Below are positions 1 through 5,455 of a stretch of 11,298 bases of DNA, piece after piece; position 1 is the first letter of the stretch, and every line of letters begins with the position of its first letter. This stretch comes from Thermoleophilaceae bacterium. Its GTDB lineage: Bacteria > Actinomycetota > Thermoleophilia > Solirubrobacterales > Thermoleophilaceae. Location of the stretch: contig JACCUC010000120.1 in the NCBI GenBank assembly GCA_013812065.1, forward strand, positions 1 to 11,298, written 5' to 3'. Position numbers and translations under genes: made by a program. The notes under the pieces were generated by a model. It was given only the letters and a program-made list of their open reading frames with translations, was not told where the DNA came from and searched no databases.

Positions 1-1
1 G

Positions 2-544
2 GGTCCGGGAGCGCCCTCGAAAGCGGCCGCCGAGCTCGTCGGTCGCCCGCTCGTCGCCTACCCGCTTGCCGCCCTGGCCGAGGTGTGCGCTCGCCTCGCC
101 GTGATCTGCAAGCGCGCGACCGTACTGCCGGCGATCGGCGCGGCCGAGCGGTGGGAGGAGCCGGACGAGCCGCGCCATCCGCTCACCGGAATCGTCCATG
201 CGCTCGAGCGGGCCAAGGCGCCCGTGCTCGTCTGTGCGGGCGATATGCCCTTCGTCACGCCCCGTGTCCTGCGCGCGCTTCTGGACTCCCCGGCGGACCC
301 GCCTGCGGCCGTCGCCGCAACCGATCGCGGGCTCGAGCCGCTGCTCGCCCTGTACCGCCCCGCGGCGCTGCCCTGGCTGCACGACGCGCCGCCGGGTGAG
401 GCCCTGAAGGCGACGGTGGCCGAGCTCGATCCTGTGCTCGTCCCGGTGGCCGAGCGCCTGGCCCGCAGCGTCAACACGCCGGCCGACCTGGCCGGCGCCG
501 AGGCCGAGCTGCGCGCTCGTCCCACCGCCGGGGGCGAGACCTAG
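2..544 (+). CDS. mobA: Molybdenum cofactor guanylyltransferase MobA, 5' truncated by window edge
   Basis: Nucleotidyltransferase (GT-A-like fold) that attaches GMP from GTP to molybdopterin in the cytoplasm, making the guanine dinucleotide form of the molybdenum cofactor. The frame is open from base 2 and gives 180 visible residues. The first residues, GPGAPSKAAAELVGRPLVAY, match the family's N-terminal signature; the preceding LAGGxSxRM part is cut off, so roughly 15 residues are missing. Lys7 of the visible part corresponds to the conserved signature lysine, and CAGDMPFV (Asp at visible residue 81) is the metal-binding Asp region. The C-terminal NTPADLAGAE is typical of the family end ('NxxTPeDL'). 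A GTG at base 83 is an internal codon, not the start. The gene converges on the small membrane ORF and shares a CTAG stop with it. A related nucleotidyltransferase such as MobA-like MocA cannot be fully excluded without the N-terminus. Confidence 0.8.
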   Translation, partial: GPGAPSKAAAELVGRPLVAYPLAALAEVCARLAVICKRATVLPAIGAAERWEEPDEPRHPLTGIVHALERAKAPVLVCAGDMPFVTPRVLRALLDSPADPPAAVAATDRGLEPLLALYRPAALPWLHDAPPGEALKATVAELDPVLVPVAERLARSVNTPADLAGAEAELRARPTAGGET

Positions 545-663
545 CCCCGGTCGCGGGGCGGCGGCGCCGCGCGGAGCATCACCGCGACGCCGAGGTTGGC
601 CGCCCCGACGGCGAAGGCCAGCCCGCTGACGATCACGAACACCCCCAGCGGGATCGCGAGCAT
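541..663 (-). CDS. Small single-pass membrane protein, 40 aa, unknown
   Basis: Hypothetical micro-protein just downstream of meaB. From the ATG at 663 it reads 40 residues: one hydrophobic segment (about residues 2-32, beginning MLAIPLGVFVIVSGLAFAVG) and a short Pro/Arg-rich tail APPPRDRG. This fits a single transmembrane helix with a basic cytoplasmic tail. A TTG at 678 in frame would add five residues (LSLAV); neither start has a convincing Shine-Dalgarno. The gap to the meaB stop is about 67 bp, so it could be the last cistron of the ecm-meaB unit. Its stop (TAG at 541-543) overlaps the mobA stop on the other strand. No function can be assigned. Evidence for coding is the hydrophobic pattern and the good packing, so confidence is moderate. 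Confidence 0.45.
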   Translation of the reverse strand: MLAIPLGVFVIVSGLAFAVGAANLGVAVMLRAAPPPRDRG

Positions 664-730
664 GACCGCGAGGCTCAAGTCGGGGAGACCGCCGGGGGGC
701 GATGGGAGAAGCGGACCACTTCCGCGGACA

Positions 731-1717
731 CTACCGGGCCCCGCGGGCCGCGCTCTCGAGCGCGGCCACGAGCGCAGGTATCTCGAGCGCCGGGTCGAGC
801 TCGGCGAGCATCCGCTCCGCCGCTCGTCTTCCGCCGAGCCCCCGCAGCCCCCGCTCGCCGTGCTCGGCGGCGAACTCCGAGAGTGCCGCCAGGCGGCGTG
901 CGAGGATGCGGCTCGAGTGGACGTCGAGCCCGGCACGGTGGGCGTCGATCCCCGCGAGGAGCTCGTCGATGCCCTGTGCGGGCGAGAGCGAGGAGATGGC
1001 CAGCACGGGGGTCTGCGCCGCGCCCAGCGAGCGCAGCGCTCCCTCGAGCTCGCGACGGGCGCGCCGAGCCACGTCGCCGAGGTCCGACTTGGTGACGACG
1101 AGCAGGTCGGGCACCTCCATGATTCCCGCCTTGAGGAACTGGAGCGTGTCGCCCGAGCCCGGCTGGACCACTACGGCGACCGTGTCGCACAGCTCCTCGA
1201 CCTCGGTCTCCGACTGGCCGACGCCGACGGTCTCGACGACCACGACGTCGAAGGCGGAGGCGAGCGCCTGGGCCGCGGTGCGCGTGGGCGCGGCGAGGCC
1301 CCCGAGTCGTCCGGCCGCGGCCGTCGAGCGGATGAGGACGCCGTCGTCTGCGGGGTCGTGGTCGATGCGGGCTCGGTCGCCCAGCAGCGAGCCTCCCGAG
1401 CGCTTCGAGGAGGGGTCGACGGCGAGCACCGCGACCGTGCGCCCTCTGGCGCGCCAGACCGAGACGAGCTCCGAGAGCAGCGACGACTTGCCGGCGCCGG
1501 GAGGCCCGGTCACCCCCACGAGGTGAGCGGGCGCTTCGCCTCCGAGCGCGGCGGGAGATACCTCCGCGAGGAGCGCCGCGGCAGCCTCCCGCCCCGCCAG
1601 AGAGCGGTCCTCGATCAGGTTGAGCGCCGGAGGGGCCGCGAACCGGTCGCGCTCTCGCAGCCGCCGGCCGAGCGCGGCGCCCCGACCCTCTGCTGTTTCT
1701 CCGCTGCCGACGCTCAA
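731..1717 (-). CDS. meaB: Methylmalonyl-/ethylmalonyl-CoA mutase-associated GTPase MeaB (ArgK family)
   Basis: SIMIBI-class G3E GTPase that chaperones adenosylcobalamin-dependent acyl-CoA mutases. It gates cofactor loading and protects or reactivates the mutase using GTP hydrolysis. The product is 328 aa, normal for the family (about 320-340). Visible motifs are Walker A GPPGAGKS (71-78), DPSS (101-104), GDR (113-115), ETVGVGQSE (162-170, the switch/Walker B region) and TKSD (209-212), which takes the place of the usual NKxD base-specificity motif. An alpha-helical C-terminal region follows. The start is a TTG, 16 nt after the ecm stop; no ATG or GTG lies between it and the conserved domain, and the ribosome site is weak, so coupling to ecm translation is likely. 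The gene directly follows the B12 mutase on the same strand, the usual partnership for MeaB. Confidence 0.93.
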   Translation of the reverse strand: MSVGSGETAEGRGAALGRRLRERDRFAAPPALNLIEDRSLAGREAAAALLAEVSPAALGGEAPAHLVGVTGPPGAGKSSLLSELVSVWRARGRTVAVLAVDPSSKRSGGSLLGDRARIDHDPADDGVLIRSTAAAGRLGGLAAPTRTAAQALASAFDVVVVETVGVGQSETEVEELCDTVAVVVQPGSGDTLQFLKAGIMEVPDLLVVTKSDLGDVARRARRELEGALRSLGAAQTPVLAISSLSPAQGIDELLAGIDAHRAGLDVHSSRILARRLAALSEFAAEHGERGLRGLGGRRAAERMLAELDPALEIPALVAALESAARGAR

Positions 1718-1733
1718 GCCGGCGTGTCCGACC

Positions 1734-3803
1734 TCACTGACGAGGGGCTCCCTGAGCGAGCGAAGCGAGCGTACCCGAGGCAGGGAGGTCGCTCGCCCCG
1801 GCCCGCGCCGCCACCAGCTCCACGATCTCGCCCATGATCCGCGTGATCTCGAAGTCCTTCGGCGTGTAGACCCGCGCCACGCCGGCCGCGAGCAGCTCGC
1901 GCGCGTCGGACTCGGGGATGATCCCGCCGACCACCACCGGCACCAGCGGCGCGCCGCTCCCGTTTTCGGTTCCGCTCGCCTCGCGCAACGAGCGCAACAC
2001 CTCGGGGATCAGCTCGCGGTGCGAGCCCGAGAGGATCGAGAGCCCGACGACGTGGACGCCCTCCTGGACCGCCGCCTGGGCGATCCTCTGGGGGGTCAGC
2101 CGGATGCCCTCGTAGACCACGTCCATGCCGGCGTCGCGGGCCCGCACGGCGATCTGCTCGGCGCCGTTCGAATGCCCGTCGAGGCCGGGCTTGCCGACGA
2201 GGATCTTGAGCCGGCGCCCGAGCGTCTCGGACACCTCCTCGACGCGCTCGCGCAAGGCCGTCAGCGAATCGTCCTCGGAGGTGGCCGCCGCATCGGAGAC
2301 CCCGGTCGGCGCGCGGTAGGCGCCGAAGGCGTCGCGCAGTGCGCCCGCCCACTCGCCGGTCGTGACCCCGACGTGCGCGCAGGCGCTTGTCGCGGGCATC
2401 AGGTTCGTGCTCTCCTCGCGGGCGGCCGAGCGCAGGTCATCGAGAGCGGTCGCGACCGCGCCGGGGTCGCGCTCGAAGGCGCGCCACCGGCGTACGGCCT
2501 CGATCTGCCCCCGCTCGACGTCGGGGTCGACGCGCATGATCCCGCCGTCCTCGCCCTCCTCGAGGGGCGAGGGCTCAGCGCCGGTGAACACGTTCTGCCC
2601 GACCACCTTGAGCTCTCCCCGCTCGATGCGCCCGACGCGCTCGCGGTGGGACTCGACGAGCTGGGTCTTCATGTAGGGAACGGCCTCGACCGCGCCGCCG
2701 TGCTCGGCGACGATCGCCATCTCGGCCCTGATGCCCGCGACGAGCTCCTCGACCAGCCCGTCCATGACCGCCGAGCCCCCGAAGATGTCCGGGTACTCGA
2801 GCAGGTCGGTCTCGAGGGCGAGGATCTGCTGGATGCGCAGCGACCACTGCTGGTCCCACGGGCGCGGCAGTCCCAGGGCCTCGTTCCAGGCCGGCAGCTG
2901 AATCGCCCGGGCGCGCGCGTCGCGGCCGAGGGTCACCGCGAGCGCCTCGAGCACGATGCGGATCACGTTGTTCTCCGGCTGGGCCTCGGTGAGCCCGAGC
3001 GAGTTCACCTGGACGCCGTAGCGCAGGCGCAGGTACCGCTCGTCGGTGACCCCGTAGCGCTCGCGGCCGAGCTCCTCCCAGAGCTCTGCGAGGGCGCGCA
3101 GCTTGGCGTGCTCCTCCAGGAAGCGGATGCCGGCGTTGACGAAGAACGAGATGCGTCCGAAGACCCGGGGGAACGTGTCGGGATCGACGCGCTCGCGGAC
3201 GGCGTCGAGCACGGCCTGGGCCGTGGACATCGCGTAGGCGATCTCCTGGACCGGCGTTGCCCCCGCTTCCTGAAGGTGGTAGGAGCAGATGTTGATTGGG
3301 TTCCACTTCGGCACCTCGTCGACCGTGAAGGCGATCGTGTCGGCGATCAGCCGCATCGACGGGCCGGGCGGGAAGGCGTAGGTCCCGCGCGAGAGGAACT
3401 CCTTGACGATGTCGTTCTGGGTCGTGCCCTGGAGGACGCGGCGATCGACGCCGTTCTCCTCGGCGGTCACGAGGTAGAGGGCAAGCAGCCAGGCCGCGGT
3501 GGCGTTGATCGTCATCGACGTGTTCATCTCGTCGAGCGGGATGCCGTCGAGGAGGTGGTGCATGTCGCCCTTGTGGGCTATCGAGACGCCCGTCTTTCCG
3601 ACCTCGCCCCTCGACAGCTCGTGGTCGGGGTCGTAGCCGGTCTGCGTCGGCAGGTCGAAGGCGATCGACAGGCCGGTCTGGCCCTTGGCGAGGTTGCGGC
3701 GGTAGAGCGCGTTCGAGTCGCGCGCGGTCGAGTGGCCGGCGTAGGTGCGCATGACCCACGGGCGGTCGGGCTCGGGCAGTCGGTGTGGAGGGGTCTCGCC
3801 CAC
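1734..3803 (-). CDS. ecm: Ethylmalonyl-CoA mutase (adenosylcobalamin-dependent, MeaA/Ecm type)
   Basis: Converts (2R)-ethylmalonyl-CoA to (2S)-methylsuccinyl-CoA by a radical rearrangement with adenosylcobalamin, a step of the ethylmalonyl-CoA pathway. The product is 689 aa in one chain, typical for Ecm. The N-terminal TIM-barrel has DRPWVMRTYAGHSTA (13-27), NLAKGQTGLSIAFDLPTQTG (37-56), MNTSMTINATAAW (93-105) and LPAWNEALGLPRPWDQQWS (303-321). The C-terminal B12 domain has GKPGLDGHSNGAEQI (537-551, base-on His544 in DxHxxG), YEGIRLTP (564-571), GLSILSGSH (587-595) and GGIIPESDA (626-634). YEGIRLTP and the N-terminal DRPWVMRTYAGHS favour Ecm over methylmalonyl-CoA mutase. The GTG at 3803 is chosen because a TACAAT box ends six nt upstream, suggesting leaderless initiation, and because it leaves a family-like N-terminus. 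The frame is open further upstream, but that part overlaps the divergent MBL gene and has no family similarity. An approximately 8-residue loop (SGTENGSG, about 610-617) looks inserted in the B12 domain. Confidence 0.92.
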   Translation of the reverse strand: MGETPPHRLPEPDRPWVMRTYAGHSTARDSNALYRRNLAKGQTGLSIAFDLPTQTGYDPDHELSRGEVGKTGVSIAHKGDMHHLLDGIPLDEMNTSMTINATAAWLLALYLVTAEENGVDRRVLQGTTQNDIVKEFLSRGTYAFPPGPSMRLIADTIAFTVDEVPKWNPINICSYHLQEAGATPVQEIAYAMSTAQAVLDAVRERVDPDTFPRVFGRISFFVNAGIRFLEEHAKLRALAELWEELGRERYGVTDERYLRLRYGVQVNSLGLTEAQPENNVIRIVLEALAVTLGRDARARAIQLPAWNEALGLPRPWDQQWSLRIQQILALETDLLEYPDIFGGSAVMDGLVEELVAGIRAEMAIVAEHGGAVEAVPYMKTQLVESHRERVGRIERGELKVVGQNVFTGAEPSPLEEGEDGGIMRVDPDVERGQIEAVRRWRAFERDPGAVATALDDLRSAAREESTNLMPATSACAHVGVTTGEWAGALRDAFGAYRAPTGVSDAAATSEDDSLTALRERVEEVSETLGRRLKILVGKPGLDGHSNGAEQIAVRARDAGMDVVYEGIRLTPQRIAQAAVQEGVHVVGLSILSGSHRELIPEVLRSLREASGTENGSGAPLVPVVVGGIIPESDARELLAAGVARVYTPKDFEITRIMGEIVELVAARAGASDLPASGTLASLAQGAPRQ
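1748..1787. repeat. Inverted repeat with embedded GAGCGAGCGAAGCGAGCG motif at the 3' end of ecm
   Basis: CTCCCTG (1748-1754) and CAGGGAG (1781-1787) form perfect 7-bp arms around the simple-sequence motif GAGCGAGCGAAGCGAGCG (1754-1771), itself nearly palindromic. It encodes the low-complexity C-terminus of Ecm (GTLASLAQG) and lies 31 bp before the meaB start. It could fold in the ecm-meaB mRNA as a processing or attenuation stem, or be a dispersed genomic repeat. Confidence 0.4.
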
Positions 3804-3827
3804 GCCGTGATTGTAAGGTCCGAGGTG
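3804..3827. promoter_or_regulatory. Compact bidirectional promoter (ecm / MBL), likely leaderless both ways
   Basis: The 24-bp gap between two divergent genes contains ATTGTAAGGT (3810-3819). On the minus strand, 3815-3810 reads TACAAT and lies six nt before the ecm GTG. On the plus strand, 3814-3819 reads TAAGGT and lies five nt before a GTG (3825) and eight before the ATG (3828). The two boxes share the central TA. No consensus -35 hexamer is visible at normal spacing on either side. TANNNT a few bases before a start codon is the known signature of leaderless transcripts in actinobacteria. The assignment is inferred from sequence only. Confidence 0.5.
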
Positions 3828-4724
3828 ATGAGCCGGGCCATCGACGTCATGCACATGGGCCGCGACCGGGTGATCTGCGCTCACGAGATCGACGGCCTGA
3901 TCGTCGACCCGGGGCCGACCACGGGACTGGACACCCTGCTCGAGGGACTCGGCGGGGTCGAGCCGCGGGCGCTCCTGCTCACCCACATCCACCTCGACCA
4001 CGCGGGTGGGTCGGGCAAGCTCGTCGAGCGCTTTCCCGAGCTGACGGTGTACGTTCATGAGCGGGGCGCGCCGCACCTCGTAGACCCCGAGCAGCTCCTC
4101 GGCAGCGCCCGCCAGCTCTACGGGGAGGACATGGACAGGCTGTGGGGTGAGGTCGTGCCGGTGCCCGAGCGAAACGTCCGCGCCCTCGCCGGAGGTGAGA
4201 CCATCGAGGGCGACCTCCGCGTCGAGTACACGCCGGGGCACGCCTCGCACCACGTCACCTACCTCTCACAGAGCACCGGGGAAGCCTTCGTCGGCGACGT
4301 CGCCGGCGTGCGCATCCCGCCGGTCGATCATGTGCTGCCTCCCACGCCACCGCCCGACATCGACCTCGAGGCGTGGGAGAAGTCGCTGCGGACCCTGGAG
4401 CGGCTCGGGCCGCGGGCGCTGTGCCTCACACACTTCGGGCGGGTCGAGGACGTTGAGGGGCACATCGCGCGCGTGCGCGAGGGCCTCGCGCGCCAGGGCG
4501 AGCGCAGCCGGGCCCACGGGGAGGAGGCGTTCGTCCAGGCCGTCGAGGCCGATATCCGCGCAGCGGCCGGCGGGGACGAGGAGATGGCCGAGCGCTTCCG
4601 CCAAGCGGCCCCACCGAATCAGCTCTACCTCGGCCTCGAACGCTACTGGCGCAAGCGGGCCGAGGAGGAGGGGGCGGCCGTCGGGGAGGGCCAGGGTCTG
4701 AGGGCGCCCGCGACGCGACCATGA
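3828..4724 (+). CDS. Metallo-beta-lactamase-fold hydrolase
   Basis: Cytoplasmic metal-dependent hydrolase of the MBL superfamily; the substrate is unknown, with glyoxalase II-like or thioester/ester substrates as family possibilities. The product is 298 aa. The full ligand set for a dinuclear metal site is visible: THIHLDHAGG (His53, His55, Asp57, His58), TPGHASHH (His138), GDVAG (Asp157) and THFG (His202). A C-terminal helical extension (about 205-280) carries GLERYWRKR and the end is disordered. The ATG at 3828 is used here; a GTG immediately before it (3825) is equally possible if the transcript is leaderless. The stop overlaps the clpS start in an ATGA, so the two are translationally coupled. 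It is divergent from ecm and lies between the two ethylmalonyl-CoA pathway genes, which hints at but does not prove a CoA-thioester substrate. Confidence 0.88.
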   Translation: MSRAIDVMHMGRDRVICAHEIDGLIVDPGPTTGLDTLLEGLGGVEPRALLLTHIHLDHAGGSGKLVERFPELTVYVHERGAPHLVDPEQLLGSARQLYGEDMDRLWGEVVPVPERNVRALAGGETIEGDLRVEYTPGHASHHVTYLSQSTGEAFVGDVAGVRIPPVDHVLPPTPPPDIDLEAWEKSLRTLERLGPRALCLTHFGRVEDVEGHIARVREGLARQGERSRAHGEEAFVQAVEADIRAAAGGDEEMAERFRQAAPPNQLYLGLERYWRKRAEEEGAAVGEGQGLRAPATRP

Positions 4725-5020
4725 CCATCGTCGAGACGGAGACGGGCGAGCGCTCCGAGACCGCCGGCCCCGACGCCGGCCTCGGCGGCAACTGGCGTGT
4801 GATCGTTCTCAACGACAACCACAACACCTTCGACGGCGTCGCCACGGCGCTTTCGCGCACGCTGCCCGGCGTCTCGCTCGACGAGGGGCACCAGCTCGCC
4901 GGCAGGATCCACAACACCGGCCAGGCGATCGTCTGGACCGGTCCGAGGGAGACCGCGGAGCACTACTGGGAGCAGCTCAGCGAAGCGGGCCTGACCATGG
5001 CGCCGCTCGAGCGGGAGTAG
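4721..5020 (+). CDS. clpS: ATP-dependent Clp protease adaptor ClpS (divergent)
   Basis: N-recognin adaptor that binds N-degron substrates and delivers them to the ClpAP/ClpCP protease. The product is 99 aa: a variable N-terminal tail (1-23), then the ClpS core beginning WRVIVLNDNHNTFDGV (25-40), the helix GHQLAGRIHNTGQAIVW (56-72) and AEHYWEQLSEAGLTMAPLE (79-97). Aligned by eye to E. coli ClpS, the pocket residues Asn34-Asp35-Asp36-x-Thr38-x-Met40 become Asn31-Asp32-Asn33-x-Asn35-x-Phe37, while the pocket His66 is kept as His64. The second acidic residue that reads the free alpha-amino group is therefore Asn here. The ATG lies inside the MBL stop (ATGA, 4721-4724) with no clear Shine-Dalgarno, so expression depends on the upstream gene. 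The family call is good; unaltered N-end-rule function is uncertain. Confidence 0.88.
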   Translation: MTIVETETGERSETAGPDAGLGGNWRVIVLNDNHNTFDGVATALSRTLPGVSLDEGHQLAGRIHNTGQAIVWTGPRETAEHYWEQLSEAGLTMAPLERE

Positions 5021-5037
5021 ACCGGAGTCGTCACCGG

Positions 5038-5072
5038 GACGTGGCGGAGCCTTCGCTCCAGCCGTCGACGTC
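5038..5072. terminator. Possible bidirectional terminator hairpin between convergent genes
   Basis: The 69-bp gap between the convergent stops of clpS (5020) and the 121-aa gene (5090) contains a nested inverted repeat. GGCGGAGC (5043-5050) pairs imperfectly with GCTCCAGCC (5055-5063) around a CTTC loop, and outer arms GACGT (5038-5042) and ACGTC (5068-5072) add further pairing. There is no T-run on either side, so it is not a classical intrinsic terminator, though such stems are common at actinobacterial gene ends. Confidence 0.4.
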
Positions 5073-5089
5073 GCGCGGCGGTCGCCCGG

Positions 5090-5455
5090 TCAGGATCCCT
5101 GCGCCGGTCCGGTCGCCCACTCCGCCACCGGCACCAGCGCCCGCGAGCCGAACCCGATCAGCCGCTGCCACTCCGGAATGATCGGCACCTGGAAGAGGCC
5201 GCTCGCCCGCTCGCGCGCCGCCACGACCTCGTCTGAGTACCAGTAGCGCTCCCAGTCGAGCTTCGTGTCGAATCCGAACGCGAGTTGGGTGAAGCGAGCC
5301 CGCTCCTCCTGATCGCGGTAGAAGGCGTAGGCCGTGGCCCCGTAGTCGAGTGCGGCCTCGGCCACCGGCGCCCACGCCTCCTCGAAGCGGTCGCCGCGCC
5401 AGGGGGTGGCGAACCAGGTCACGAGCACGAGGTTGTCGCCAAGCTGTCCGATCAT
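5090..5455 (-). CDS. 121-aa uncharacterised protein coupled to ccr (possible dimeric alpha/beta-barrel fold)
   Basis: Not recognised with confidence. The 121-aa product starts MIGQLGDNLVLVTWFATPWR. It has a beta strand (LVLVTWF), a helix (about 21-38, RFEEAWAPVAEAALDYGA), a further strand region around TAYAFYRD, and an aromatic segment DWERYWYSDEVV followed by a helix. This pattern resembles small dimeric alpha/beta-barrel (ABM/NIPSNAP-like) proteins; that is an inference from secondary-structure pattern only. No catalytic motif, signal peptide or membrane segment is visible. The ATG at 5455 overlaps the ccr stop (ATGA, 5452-5455), so it is very probably co-translated with ccr and may act on the same metabolites or stabilise the enzyme. 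It converges on clpS. Confidence 0.75.
   Translation of the reverse strand: MIGQLGDNLVLVTWFATPWRGDRFEEAWAPVAEAALDYGATAYAFYRDQEERARFTQLAFGFDTKLDWERYWYSDEVVAARERASGLFQVPIIPEWQRLIGFGSRALVPVAEWATGPAQGS

Noticed and set aside
1734..3803. Methylmalonyl-CoA mutase as the identity of the B12 mutase
   Set aside because: Single-chain length, DRPWVMRTYAGHS start and YEGIRLTP in the B12 domain match ethylmalonyl-CoA mutase better, and ccr is nearby; a tree would settle it.
3804..4253. Extension of ecm by 150 codons upstream on the minus strand
   Set aside because: It lies antisense to the metal-binding core of the MBL gene and lacks Ecm similarity; the GTG at 3803 with a TACAAT box fits the family length.
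1620..4724. A 1034-codon open frame on the plus strand across ecm and into the MBL gene
   Set aside because: Only its last 299 codons are real (MBL hydrolase). The rest is antisense to ecm and meaB, low-complexity Arg/Asp/Leu-rich and without family similarity; such shadows are normal in GC-rich DNA.
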